This document shows positions 57,316 to 64,000 of a DNA stretch of 64,000 nt, piece after piece. Numbering within the stretch: the stretch's first letter is position 1; each line of letters opens with the position of its first letter. The translations under genes were made by a program, and so were the position numbers. Location: NCBI RefSeq assembly GCF_008642335.1, contig NZ_CP029191.1:1798001-1862000 (forward strand). Reading direction: 5' to 3'. The stretch is from Streptomyces venezuelae. Its GTDB lineage: Bacteria > Actinomycetota > Actinomycetes > Streptomycetales > Streptomycetaceae. The notes below the pieces were generated by a model that saw only the letters and a program-made list of their open reading frames with translations, did no database searches and had not been told where the DNA came from.

Positions 57316-58521
57316 TCAGAACGTCACGGGGAGTTCCCGCAGCCCCCTGGAACGCATCGACGGACGCCACCGGATCTCGTCCCTGGGAACGGCGAGGGCG
57401 AGGCGCGGGAAGCGCTCGACGAGGGCGCCGACCGCGATCTCGGTCTCCAGCCGGGCGAGAGGCGCGCCGAGGCAGTGGTGGATGCCGTGGCCGAGGGCGA
57501 CGTGTCCGGCCGTGGCACGGTCGAGGTCGAGGCGGTCCGGGTCGGGGAAACGGCCGGGGTCGCGGTTGGCGGAGCCGAGCGAGAGCAGCACGGTCTCGCC
57601 CGCGGGCACGGTGACGCCCGCGATCGTGATGTCCTCCACGGGGAAGCGGCGGATGGCGAGGGGCGCGGGTCCGTCGTAGCGCTGGAACTCCTCGACGGCG
57701 GCGGGGAGTCGGCCGGGGTCGTCGCGCAGCGCGGCGAACTGTTCCGGGTGGTCGAGGAGTGCGAGGGCGGCGTTGCCGATGAGGTGGACGGTGTTCTCGT
57801 ACCCGGCGAAGAGGATGAGGAAGGCGAGCGACATCAGCTCGTCCTCGCTCAGCCGGTCCCCCGCGTCCCGGACCGCGACCAGGTCGGAGAGGAGGTCGTC
57901 GGCAGGGTGCCGCCGCTTGTCGGCGAGGAGCCCGGTGAAGAAGCCGAGCAGGGCGACGACGGCGTGCTTCGCCTTCTCCGGGTGGGCGGGGTCGGGTGAC
58001 AGGAGGGCGTCGGTCCACTCGCGGAAGTCGCGTCGGCCGTCGTCCGGCACGCCGAGGAGGTCGCAGATGACGGTGATGGGCAGCGGCGCGGCGTACGCGG
58101 CGACGAGGTCTGCGTGGCCGAGCGGCTCGACGGCGTCGAGGAGTGCGTCGGCGGTACGCCGGATGGGGACGCGCAACTGTTCGACGCGGCGCCGGGTGAA
58201 GGCACGGCCGACCAGGCTCCGGATGCGGGTGTGGTCCGGCGGGTCCATGTTGAGGAGGTTCGCGTCGAGGGCGGGCGGCAGGGCGAGGCCGCGGTAACCG
58301 CCGGGCAGGGCATGGCTCTTGTCGAGCGAGAGCAGCGGGTTCGCGAGGGCCTCGCGGACGTCGTCGTACCGGGTGACGAGCCAGGCGGGCCTGCCGTCGG
58401 TGCCGACGGTGCGGTGCACGGGGGCGGTGTCGCGGAGCCGCGCGTACGTGGCGTAGGGGTCGTCGACGATCCCGTGGGCGGGGTCCTGGTATTGGTCTCG
58501 GTCTTGAGTGCTCGTCGCCAT
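57316..58521 (-). CDS. Cytochrome P450
   Basis: This is a soluble bacterial P450 of 401 residues. The K-helix ExxR is in VEEFQRY/RRF context and the heme site reads LGHGIHHCLGAPLARLE with the Cys ligand; the usual Phe seven residues before the Cys is Leu. The I-helix reads FAGYENTVHL, with Asn where the acid-alcohol pair (D/E-T) usually has Thr. The N-terminal YATYARLRDTAPVHR is standard. The ATG is preceded by AAGGTGGGAC. No ferredoxin or reductase gene is beside it, so it uses redox partners from elsewhere. Its substrate is unknown. Confidence 0.93.
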   Translation of the reverse strand: MATSTQDRDQYQDPAHGIVDDPYATYARLRDTAPVHRTVGTDGRPAWLVTRYDDVREALANPLLSLDKSHALPGGYRGLALPPALDANLLNMDPPDHTRIRSLVGRAFTRRRVEQLRVPIRRTADALLDAVEPLGHADLVAAYAAPLPITVICDLLGVPDDGRRDFREWTDALLSPDPAHPEKAKHAVVALLGFFTGLLADKRRHPADDLLSDLVAVRDAGDRLSEDELMSLAFLILFAGYENTVHLIGNAALALLDHPEQFAALRDDPGRLPAAVEEFQRYDGPAPLAIRRFPVEDITIAGVTVPAGETVLLSLGSANRDPGRFPDPDRLDLDRATAGHVALGHGIHHCLGAPLARLETEIAVGALVERFPRLALAVPRDEIRWRPSMRSRGLRELPVTF

Positions 58522-58544
58522 GCGTCCCACCTTAGGCAGCCGCT

Positions 58545-59984
58545 TTACCCTTCGTACTCCTGGATCCGCTTCCCGTGACTGCGGTCGACGAGTTCGGGCA
58601 GCAGACCGCTCAACTCGCCGACGATGTCCGGCACATCGAGGGTCAGCAATTCGCGGTCGCGCATCAGTACTCGTCCGGCCACGATCGTCGTCCGTACGTC
58701 GCCGGAGCGCGCGCTGTGCACGAGCGTGGCCGCGAGGTCGTGCACGGGCTGGGTGTGCGGACCCGTCATGTCGACGAGGACGAGGTCGGCCCGGCGCCCG
58801 GCGGTGAGACTGCCGATCTCGTCGCCCAGTCCGACGGCCCGCGCGCTCTGCAGCGTGGCGTGGTCGAGGGCCTGGCGGGCGGTGAGCCAGGTCGGGTCGC
58901 GCTCCACGGACTTCTGGACGAGGGCGGTGAGCGTCATGGACTCCCATACGTCGAGGGTGTTGTTGGACGCGGCGCCGTCGGTGGCCAGGCCGACCGGGAC
59001 GCCCGCTTCGCGCAGGGCCCGTACGGGTGTCGTGTCCCAGCCGAACTTCAGATAGCCGCGGGGCGCGGAGGCGACGGCGACGCGGCCTCCGGAGCGCTTA
59101 GCGGCCCGGCGCAGGACGGGCAGGTCGCGGGCGGTGTCGAGGCCGGTGACGTGGGCGAGGAGCACGTCGGTGTCGAGGAGCCCGGCCCGTTCCAGGATCT
59201 CGATGGGGGTGCGGCCGTGGCGGGCCAGGCTGTTGGCGGTCTGCTCCTGGTTCTCGGCGGCGTGGATGTGGACCAGGAGGCCGTGCTGCCGCGCGAGTTC
59301 GGCGGTGGCGGCGAGGTCGGGCCCGTCGACGGTGTAGGGGGCGTGCGGGGCGAGGCAGGTGGTGATGCGCCCGTCGGCCGCGCCGCGCTGCCGGAGCGCG
59401 AAGTCGAGGGAGGCGGCGCGGCCTTCGGGGCCCTGCGTGCTGAAGTAGGCCTGGCCGAGGACGGCGCGCAGGCCGCTCTCGTCGGTGGCGGCGGCGACCT
59501 CGTCCATCGCGAAGTAGTGGTCGGCGAAGATGGTGACGCCGCCGCGGATCATCTCGGCACAGGCGAGCCGCGCGCCGAGCCCGACGACGCGCTCGGTGAG
59601 GTTGGACTCGACGGGCCAAATCCAGTCGTTGAACCACGCGTGTGCCGGCAGATCCTCGGCGAGCCCGCGCAGGGCGACCATCGGTGTGTGGGTGTGGCAG
59701 TTGATGAGGCCGGGGAGGGCGAGGGTGCCGCGGCCGTCGATGTGGGTGTGCGGGGTGGGGGTGGGGCCGCGCTCAGGGCCGGGGGCGGCTGCTGTGACCG
59801 AAGCGATGATTCCGTCCCGTACGGCGATCGTCGCGTCCTCGACGAAGACGATCCGCCCCTGCGGGTCGTGGGTGAGCGCGGTGCAGCCGGTGATGACGAG
59901 ATCGGCGGGACCTTCGGGGCCTTCGCCGTCGACGGGGCCTTGCGGGGTGAGTCCTGCGGGTCCGGGCGCGGGAGGCGGCGTCAT
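58545..59984 (-). CDS. Amidohydrolase, MTA/SAH deaminase-like
   Basis: This metal-dependent deaminase of 479 residues belongs to the Atz/Trz/MtaD group. It has the metal motif GLINCHTHTPM (about residue 95), the substrate-pocket LAPHAPYTVDG, the third ligand in VHIHAAENQEQ and the catalytic Asp in GLATDGAASNNTLDVWE. The substrate could be a methylthioadenosine/adenosylhomocysteine-like or guanine-type compound; the sequence does not decide. The first 40 residues are a Pro/Gly-rich extension. TACCTT lies six bases before the ATG, compatible with leaderless transcription. Confidence 0.88.
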   Translation of the reverse strand: MTPPPAPGPAGLTPQGPVDGEGPEGPADLVITGCTALTHDPQGRIVFVEDATIAVRDGIIASVTAAAPGPERGPTPTPHTHIDGRGTLALPGLINCHTHTPMVALRGLAEDLPAHAWFNDWIWPVESNLTERVVGLGARLACAEMIRGGVTIFADHYFAMDEVAAATDESGLRAVLGQAYFSTQGPEGRAASLDFALRQRGAADGRITTCLAPHAPYTVDGPDLAATAELARQHGLLVHIHAAENQEQTANSLARHGRTPIEILERAGLLDTDVLLAHVTGLDTARDLPVLRRAAKRSGGRVAVASAPRGYLKFGWDTTPVRALREAGVPVGLATDGAASNNTLDVWESMTLTALVQKSVERDPTWLTARQALDHATLQSARAVGLGDEIGSLTAGRRADLVLVDMTGPHTQPVHDLAATLVHSARSGDVRTTIVAGRVLMRDRELLTLDVPDIVGELSGLLPELVDRSHGKRIQEYEG

Positions 59985-60136
59985 CTTTTCAAGGTAGTGC
60001 GAGTGCGCATCCGGCAGCCCTGTCGCGGGGACGGTTTCGCGGGCACGCTGGCCCTACCCGCCGATCGGCCGAGGGGACACGGACCAGGCAGTCGGACCAA
60101 CCGGTCGGACCGGGCAGTCGGACGAGGGAGTCGGCG

Positions 60137-61093
60137 ATGATCATCGGCACGTGGAACCTGGAGAACCTCTACCGCCCCGGCGCGCCGTTCGGCCCCAAGG
60201 ACAAGGCCGCGTACGAGGCGAAGCTGGCCTCGCTCGCGGCGACGATCACCGCGTTGCGGCCGAGCGTCCTCGGGGTGCAGGAGGTCGGCGACCCGGCGGC
60301 GCTCGAGGATCTGGCGGGCCTGCTGGAGGGCACCTGGCACGTCACGCTGTCGCAGCACGCGGACGACCGGGGCATCCGGGTCGGCTTCCTCACCAGCCTC
60401 CCCGTCTTCGTCGTCGCCGACGAGGCCGGACTGCCCGAGCAGGTGCGGCCGGTACAGGTCGACGACTCGGGCCGGACGACGGCGCGGGCCGGGCGAGGCG
60501 TCCTCGCGGTGACGGTGTCGACGCGGGCGTTCTTCTTCGACGCGGTCGTGTGCCACCTCAAGTCGAAGCTGCTGTCGTACCCCGGCGGGCGCTTCTTCCC
60601 GCACGACGAGGGCGAGCGCGCGCGGTACGGCGCGTACGCCTTGTACCGCCGGGCGGCCGAGGCGACCGCGGTCCGTGCCGTCGCCGATCAGCGGCTGCGG
60701 GGCGACGGCCGGGAGCACGGGGTCGCCGTGCTCGGGGACCTCAACGACGAGGTCGGGGCCGCGACGACGCAGATCCTGGTGGGCCCGCCCGGCTCCGAGA
60801 TCGGCACGCCGGGCTTCGACCGCCCGGACAAGGGTGACGCCGCACGGCTGTGGAACGTCGCGCCGTTGATCCCGGCCGACCAGCGCTTCTCCCGCATCCA
60901 CGCGGGCCGCCGCGAACTCATCGACCACGTGCTGGTGAGCCGCGGCCTGATGGACCAGGTCCGCGGCGCGGGCACGGGCGCGCCCGGCGCCGCGGCGAGC
61001 GCGCTGCCGTCGGTGGAGGACGGGGATCCGGCGGTACGGAGGGAGGCGTCGGGGTCGGATCACGCGCCGGTGTGGATACGGATTCAGCCGTAG
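60137..61093 (+). CDS. Endonuclease/exonuclease/phosphatase family protein
   Basis: The 318-residue protein belongs to the DNase I-like fold. It opens IIGTWNLENLYRPG, has VLGVQEVGDPAAL with the metal Glu (about residue 47), VVCHLKSKLLS, LGDLNDEV with the Asn/Asp pair, and a C-terminal SGSDHAPVWIRI with the catalytic Asp-His. All elements are present, so it is probably an active metal-dependent phosphodiesterase. There is no signal peptide. GGAG precedes the ATG by about eight bases. Confidence 0.9.
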   Translation: MIIGTWNLENLYRPGAPFGPKDKAAYEAKLASLAATITALRPSVLGVQEVGDPAALEDLAGLLEGTWHVTLSQHADDRGIRVGFLTSLPVFVVADEAGLPEQVRPVQVDDSGRTTARAGRGVLAVTVSTRAFFFDAVVCHLKSKLLSYPGGRFFPHDEGERARYGAYALYRRAAEATAVRAVADQRLRGDGREHGVAVLGDLNDEVGAATTQILVGPPGSEIGTPGFDRPDKGDAARLWNVAPLIPADQRFSRIHAGRRELIDHVLVSRGLMDQVRGAGTGAPGAAASALPSVEDGDPAVRREASGSDHAPVWIRIQP

Positions 61094-61244
61094 GGCGGGG
61101 GGTCAGGGCCCTAGGGGGCGCGGCCCGTAAGGGGGTTCGGGGTAGCGGGGCAGGTGGGTTGAGGTCGAGCAGCGAGGGAAGCCCTAGGCTTCGCCCAGCA
61201 CCACACCAACGACCCCACTGCTCGCCCGCCCCCAGGAGCCCCAC

Positions 61245-61835
61245 GTGTTCGATCCCGCGCCGGAGCACGGATCCGCGTCCCCGTCCGCGTCCCCGTCTGC
61301 TTCCCCCTACCCCTACGCCGAGAGCCACAGCGGCGACCCCGAGGCGGCGCCCGCCCCGCACGCGCTGCTCACGCCCGTGCTCGGGCTGCTGGGCCGGTGG
61401 CGCGGCCGGGGCCGGGGCGAGTACCCGACGCTGCCCGCGGACTTCACGTACGCGCAGGAGGTGACGTTCAGCCACGACGGCCGGCCCTTCCTCCGGTACG
61501 AGGCCAGGGCCTGGCTGCTCGACGCCGACGACGCCCCGCTGCGGCCCGCGGCGCGGGAAAGCGGCTGGTGGCGGCTGCAGCCCGACGGCCGCGTGGAGGC
61601 GCTGGTCACCCAGCCCACCGGCATCGCGGAGATCGCGGTCGGCCATGCGGCGGAGGGCACGGTCGACCTCGCCACGCACGACGTGGCGCTCACTCCCACC
61701 GCCAAGGACGTCACGGCGACCCGCCGCCGCTACACGCTGACCGACGACGGCACGCTGACCTTCACCCACGACATGGCGGCGGTGGACCAGCCGCTGCAGC
61801 ACCACCTCTCGGCACGCCTGCGCCGCACGCGGTGA
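61245..61835 (+). CDS. Nitrobindin-like FABP-family heme-binding protein
   Basis: This ten-stranded beta-barrel protein of 196 residues has the nitrobindin opening [15 protein letters not shown] and a C-terminal histidine segment [12 protein letters not shown] where the heme ligand His of nitrobindins lies. Between are [15 protein letters not shown] and [10 protein letters not shown]. The family binds heme and reacts with NO or peroxynitrite. The first 45 residues are Ser/Pro-rich and outside the barrel. Its stop overlaps the next gene start (GTGA). Confidence 0.9.
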   Translation: MFDPAPEHGSASPSASPSASPYPYAESHSGDPEAAPAPHALLTPVLGLLGRWRGRGRGEYPTLPADFTYAQEVTFSHDGRPFLRYEARAWLLDADDAPLRPAARESGWWRLQPDGRVEALVTQPTGIAEIAVGHAAEGTVDLATHDVALTPTAKDVTATRRRYTLTDDGTLTFTHDMAAVDQPLQHHLSARLRRTR

Positions 61836-62548
61836 GCACGGGGACACGCGAACGCGAGGAAGCGGCGGAGGAGGCGGCCGAGGCACCGGAGGCGGTAGCG
61901 CCGGCGCAAGCATCGCCGGAACCGGAGCCGGAGACGCAGACGCAGACGGAGCCGGAACCGGCAGAGGCCGGAGCGGCGGACCCGCGCGGCTGGCCCGACC
62001 TCCCCGGCGACACGGCCCTGACGATCCGCGTCCCCGAGGCGAACCCGCTGGTACGAGCCGGTTTCCCCGCCCACGTGACGGTGCTCTACCCGTTCCTCAA
62101 CGCGTCCCGCTTCACCTCAACCACCCACGCCGACCTGACGGACCTCTTCGCCGCCCACCCCGCTTTCACCCTCACGTTCGACGAGTTCCGCCGCTACCCG
62201 GGCGTCCTGTACCTCGCCCCGACCCCGGAGACCCCCGTGAGCGCCCTGACCCGGTCCCTCACGGACCGCTGGCCGGAAGCGCTCCCCTACCGCGGCATCT
62301 TCATCCCACCCCTGGCCCCCCACCTCACCCTGGCGAACGACGAGGGCCCGGACACCTGCGAAGCGGCCTACGACACCCTGCAGTCCCGGCTCGCCCCGTC
62401 CCTCCCCCTGACGAGCCACGTGGACACCGTCCACCTGATCGTGACGGACGGCCCGGGGAAGGGCTGGCGGGACCTCAAGACGTACCGGCTGGGAACGGGG
62501 CGAGTGTCACGCCCGCGTGAAACCTACGGAGGGCCAAACAGGCCATAA
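61832..62548 (+). CDS. 2'-5' RNA ligase/2H phosphoesterase family protein
   Basis: The 238-residue protein has an acidic Glu/Pro/Thr-rich N-terminal region of about 55 residues ([18 protein letters not shown]), then a 2H phosphoesterase domain. Its two H-x-T motifs are visible as HVTVLYPFL (about residue 79) and HLTLANDEG (about residue 163), so catalysis is likely. Such enzymes act on 2',5' or cyclic phosphodiester bonds of RNA. The GTG start overlaps the nitrobindin gene by four bases, so the two are coupled. Confidence 0.88.
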   Translation: MSTGTREREEAAEEAAEAPEAVAPAQASPEPEPETQTQTEPEPAEAGAADPRGWPDLPGDTALTIRVPEANPLVRAGFPAHVTVLYPFLNASRFTSTTHADLTDLFAAHPAFTLTFDEFRRYPGVLYLAPTPETPVSALTRSLTDRWPEALPYRGIFIPPLAPHLTLANDEGPDTCEAAYDTLQSRLAPSLPLTSHVDTVHLIVTDGPGKGWRDLKTYRLGTGRVSRPRETYGGPNRP

Positions 62549-62598
62549 CGCAGGAAGATGGGCATCAGGCGCGCCCGGCTCCGCTACGGTTTGCCGCC

Positions 62599-63138
62599 AT
62601 GGCCCTCACCTTCCCCCGCCTCTCCGGTACCCGCCTCGCCGTGGCCGCCGCGGCGACCGCCGTGCTGGCCGTCGGCGCGCCTGCCGCCTACGCCTCTCTG
62701 GACGACGACACGAAGTCCACGTCTTCCTCGCCTTCCTCTTCTTCCTCGCCTTCCTCTTCTTCCTCGTCTTCCTCGTCGACAGCCGCCGCGTCGACCGTCG
62801 CCCGCGGCAAGCCGTACACCGAGACGCGGCTCTTCTTCGGCACGGAACGCCCCGACGGCGGGCCCGCCGTGACGGACAAGCAGTTCATGGCCTTCGTCGA
62901 CAAGGAGGTCACGCCGGGCTTCCCCGACGGGCTGACCATCCAGAACGGGCGCGGGCAGTGGCGCGACTCCAACGGCAGGATCGAACGCGAGCGTTCGTAC
63001 GAGCTGATCCTGCTGTATCCGACGACCGAGAACCGCAAGCGGGACGTCCAGATCGAGGAGATCCGCAGCGACTACGAGAAGAAGTTCGCGCAGGACTCGG
63101 TGGCGCGGCTGGACGAGCGGACCCGGGTGGACTTCTGA
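62599..63138 (+). CDS. Secreted DUF3574 protein with a serine tract
   Basis: The 179-residue protein has a signal peptide (TRLAVAAAATAVLAVGAPAAYA, cleavage near residue 32) and a Ser/Pro-rich linker of about 25 residues. The DUF3574 domain follows (YTETRLFFGTERPDGGPAVTDKQF, TPGFPDGLTIQNGRGQW, YELILLYPTTENR). The function of DUF3574 is unknown. TACGGT lies eight bases before the ATG, suggesting a leaderless message. Confidence 0.88.
   Translation: MALTFPRLSGTRLAVAAAATAVLAVGAPAAYASLDDDTKSTSSSPSSSSSPSSSSSSSSSTAAASTVARGKPYTETRLFFGTERPDGGPAVTDKQFMAFVDKEVTPGFPDGLTIQNGRGQWRDSNGRIERERSYELILLYPTTENRKRDVQIEEIRSDYEKKFAQDSVARLDERTRVDF
62720..62780. repeat. TCT/TCC triplet repeat encoding a serine linker
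   Basis: About 60 bases of TCTTCC, TCGCCT and TCGTCT units encode the serine linker of the DUF3574 protein. The repeat is in frame, so copy changes would mainly alter linker length. Confidence 0.8.
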
Positions 63139-63250
63139 GGACGTCGGGGATCCCTCCAACGCCTCCAATGCCTCCCAACGCCCCCCATCGCCTCCCTCCC
63201 GGGCGTAATTCGCTGGCGCACCATCTCTGGCGACTGCAGGCTGATCCCCC

Positions 63251-63835
63251 ATGAACCACCGGATACGCGCCCTGCACACCGACACGACCATCACCGTCTA
63301 CCAGGCGTACTCCCCGGAACTCGGTGTCCCGGCGGCCCGCACCGGGCGGTTCCCCGCCGCCTGGAAGCGGGACCGCATGACGTGGATCAAACCGTCCTTT
63401 CTGTGGATGATGTACCGCTGCGGTTACGCGACCAAAGAGGGTCAACAGACGGTCCTGGCCGTCGAGATCACCCGTGAGGGCTTCGACTGGGCGCTGCGCC
63501 ACGCGTGCCTCTCCCACTACGTGCGCGGCCTCCACGCCGATCAGGCCGCGTGGCAGCGCGAGTTGCGACGCTCCCCCGCCCGCGTCCAGTGGGACCCGGA
63601 ACGGGACCTCCACCTCAACGCTCTTCCGTACCGGAGCCTGCAATTGGGCCTCTCCGGCGAGGCGTCCCGCCGCTTCGCGGACGAGTGGACGGTCTCGATC
63701 ACCGACGTCACCGACCGAGCGCGGGAGATCCACGGGCTCGTGCGGGCCGGGGACGAGGAGGCGGCGACGCGCCTGCTGCCGGAGGAGCGCGCGTACCCGG
63801 CGGGCGACGACCTCCTGTCGCACCTACGCGCCTGA
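63251..63835 (+). CDS. DUF4291 domain protein
   Basis: The 194-residue protein belongs to the DUF4291 family, whose function is unknown. Features are the opening TTITVYQAYSPELG, the diagnostic KRDRMTWIKPSFLWMMYRCGYATKEGQ (about residues 37-65), and VQWDPERDLHLNALPYRSLQLGLSG. The family is typically cytoplasmic. It is a single gene, converging on a partial gene at the window end. Confidence 0.92.
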   Translation: MNHRIRALHTDTTITVYQAYSPELGVPAARTGRFPAAWKRDRMTWIKPSFLWMMYRCGYATKEGQQTVLAVEITREGFDWALRHACLSHYVRGLHADQAAWQRELRRSPARVQWDPERDLHLNALPYRSLQLGLSGEASRRFADEWTVSITDVTDRAREIHGLVRAGDEEAATRLLPEERAYPAGDDLLSHLRA

Positions 63836-63849
63836 TCCGACTCCCTGCC

Positions 63850-64000
63850 TCACGCCTCCGCCACGCCGGCCAGCGCTCCCACCGGGTCGACGTCCGCCTC
63901 CCCTTCGGGCCACCAGTCGTCTCCGCCCGGCTCGCTCCGGTACGGGTACCAGCGGCCGTCCGTCCCGTAACGGAGTTGGAGCGTGCCCTCCGCGTTGGTG
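63850..64000 (-). CDS. Partial gene, possibly the C-terminus of a SWIM zinc-finger protein
   Basis: The minus strand is open from the window edge to a TGA at 63850 and encodes the last 49 residues of a protein. It has a Trp/Tyr-rich motif (RYGTDGRWYPYRSEPGGDDW) and ends in DPVGALAGVAEA. This ending resembles the C-terminus of Streptomyces SWIM zinc-finger proteins as I recall them, but the finger itself is outside the window. Confidence 0.4.
   Translation of the reverse strand, partial: TNAEGTLQLRYGTDGRWYPYRSEPGGDDWWPEGEADVDPVGALAGVAEA

Overview
The window is a very GC-rich stretch of chromosome from a Streptomyces-type actinomycete. The markers are WhiA, an RbpA-family protein, mycothiol-type and DUF397/DUF5753 proteins, TerD proteins, GTG/TTG starts and strong third-position G/C bias. 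I see no tRNA, rRNA, insertion sequence, prophage, integrase or CRISPR array. No gene-free stretch exceeds about 280 bases, so the region is densely coding.

Layout. (1) 1-9604 is central carbon metabolism. The end of zwf, then opcA and pgl, form a translationally coupled plus-strand operon. Facing it are a DUF2087 regulator, pgi, an RbpA-like gene, secG and the glycolytic run gap-pgk-tpiA. (2) 9794-18458 holds a large secreted M14 carboxypeptidase and the overlapping operon uvrC-rapZ-yvcK-whiA, which joins DNA repair and sporulation control. (3) 18495-23949 is an envelope region. It has an ECF sigma factor coupled to a membrane protein whose L,D-transpeptidase fold has lost its catalytic residues, a divergent intact L,D-transpeptidase lipoprotein, a papain-like secreted protease with a membrane-anchored partner, an XRE-like regulator and a Rieske lipoprotein. 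(4) 24127-32756 contains small metabolic genes around uvrA. (5) 32859-39151 is a metal-stress block: an MFS carrier, a ChaA-type antiporter, a TerC protein behind a probable Mn2+ riboswitch (yybP-ykoY type), a TerD fusion protein and TerD. (6) 39340-50574 has uvrB, an MHYT sensor, a secreted glycerophosphodiesterase, a DNA alkyl-transferase, MFS, cupin, the psuG-psuK pair, a methyltransferase, CorA and a CBS protein. (7) 50701-64000 is more accessory: a kinase-like protein, DUF2293, DUF1772, a DUF574 methyltransferase, a whiJ/abaA-like regulatory cluster (XRE, DUF397, ATPase, hypothetical), DUF899, an orphan cytochrome P450, an amidohydrolase, a nuclease-like enzyme, a nitrobindin/2H-ligase pair and secreted or unknown proteins.

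How the genes fit together. The first block supplies NADPH through the oxidative pentose phosphate pathway and connects to lower glycolysis. uvrA, uvrB and uvrC lie within about 26 kb of each other. The Ter block looks like a metal and calcium stress module. The most interesting candidates for new biology are the pseudo-L,D-transpeptidase coupled to a sigma factor, and the terC leader, in which the 3' arm of riboswitch helix P1 is also an exact anti-Shine-Dalgarno sequence. Starts were chosen by ribosome-binding site, gene coupling or promoter position; where these are weak the entry says so.
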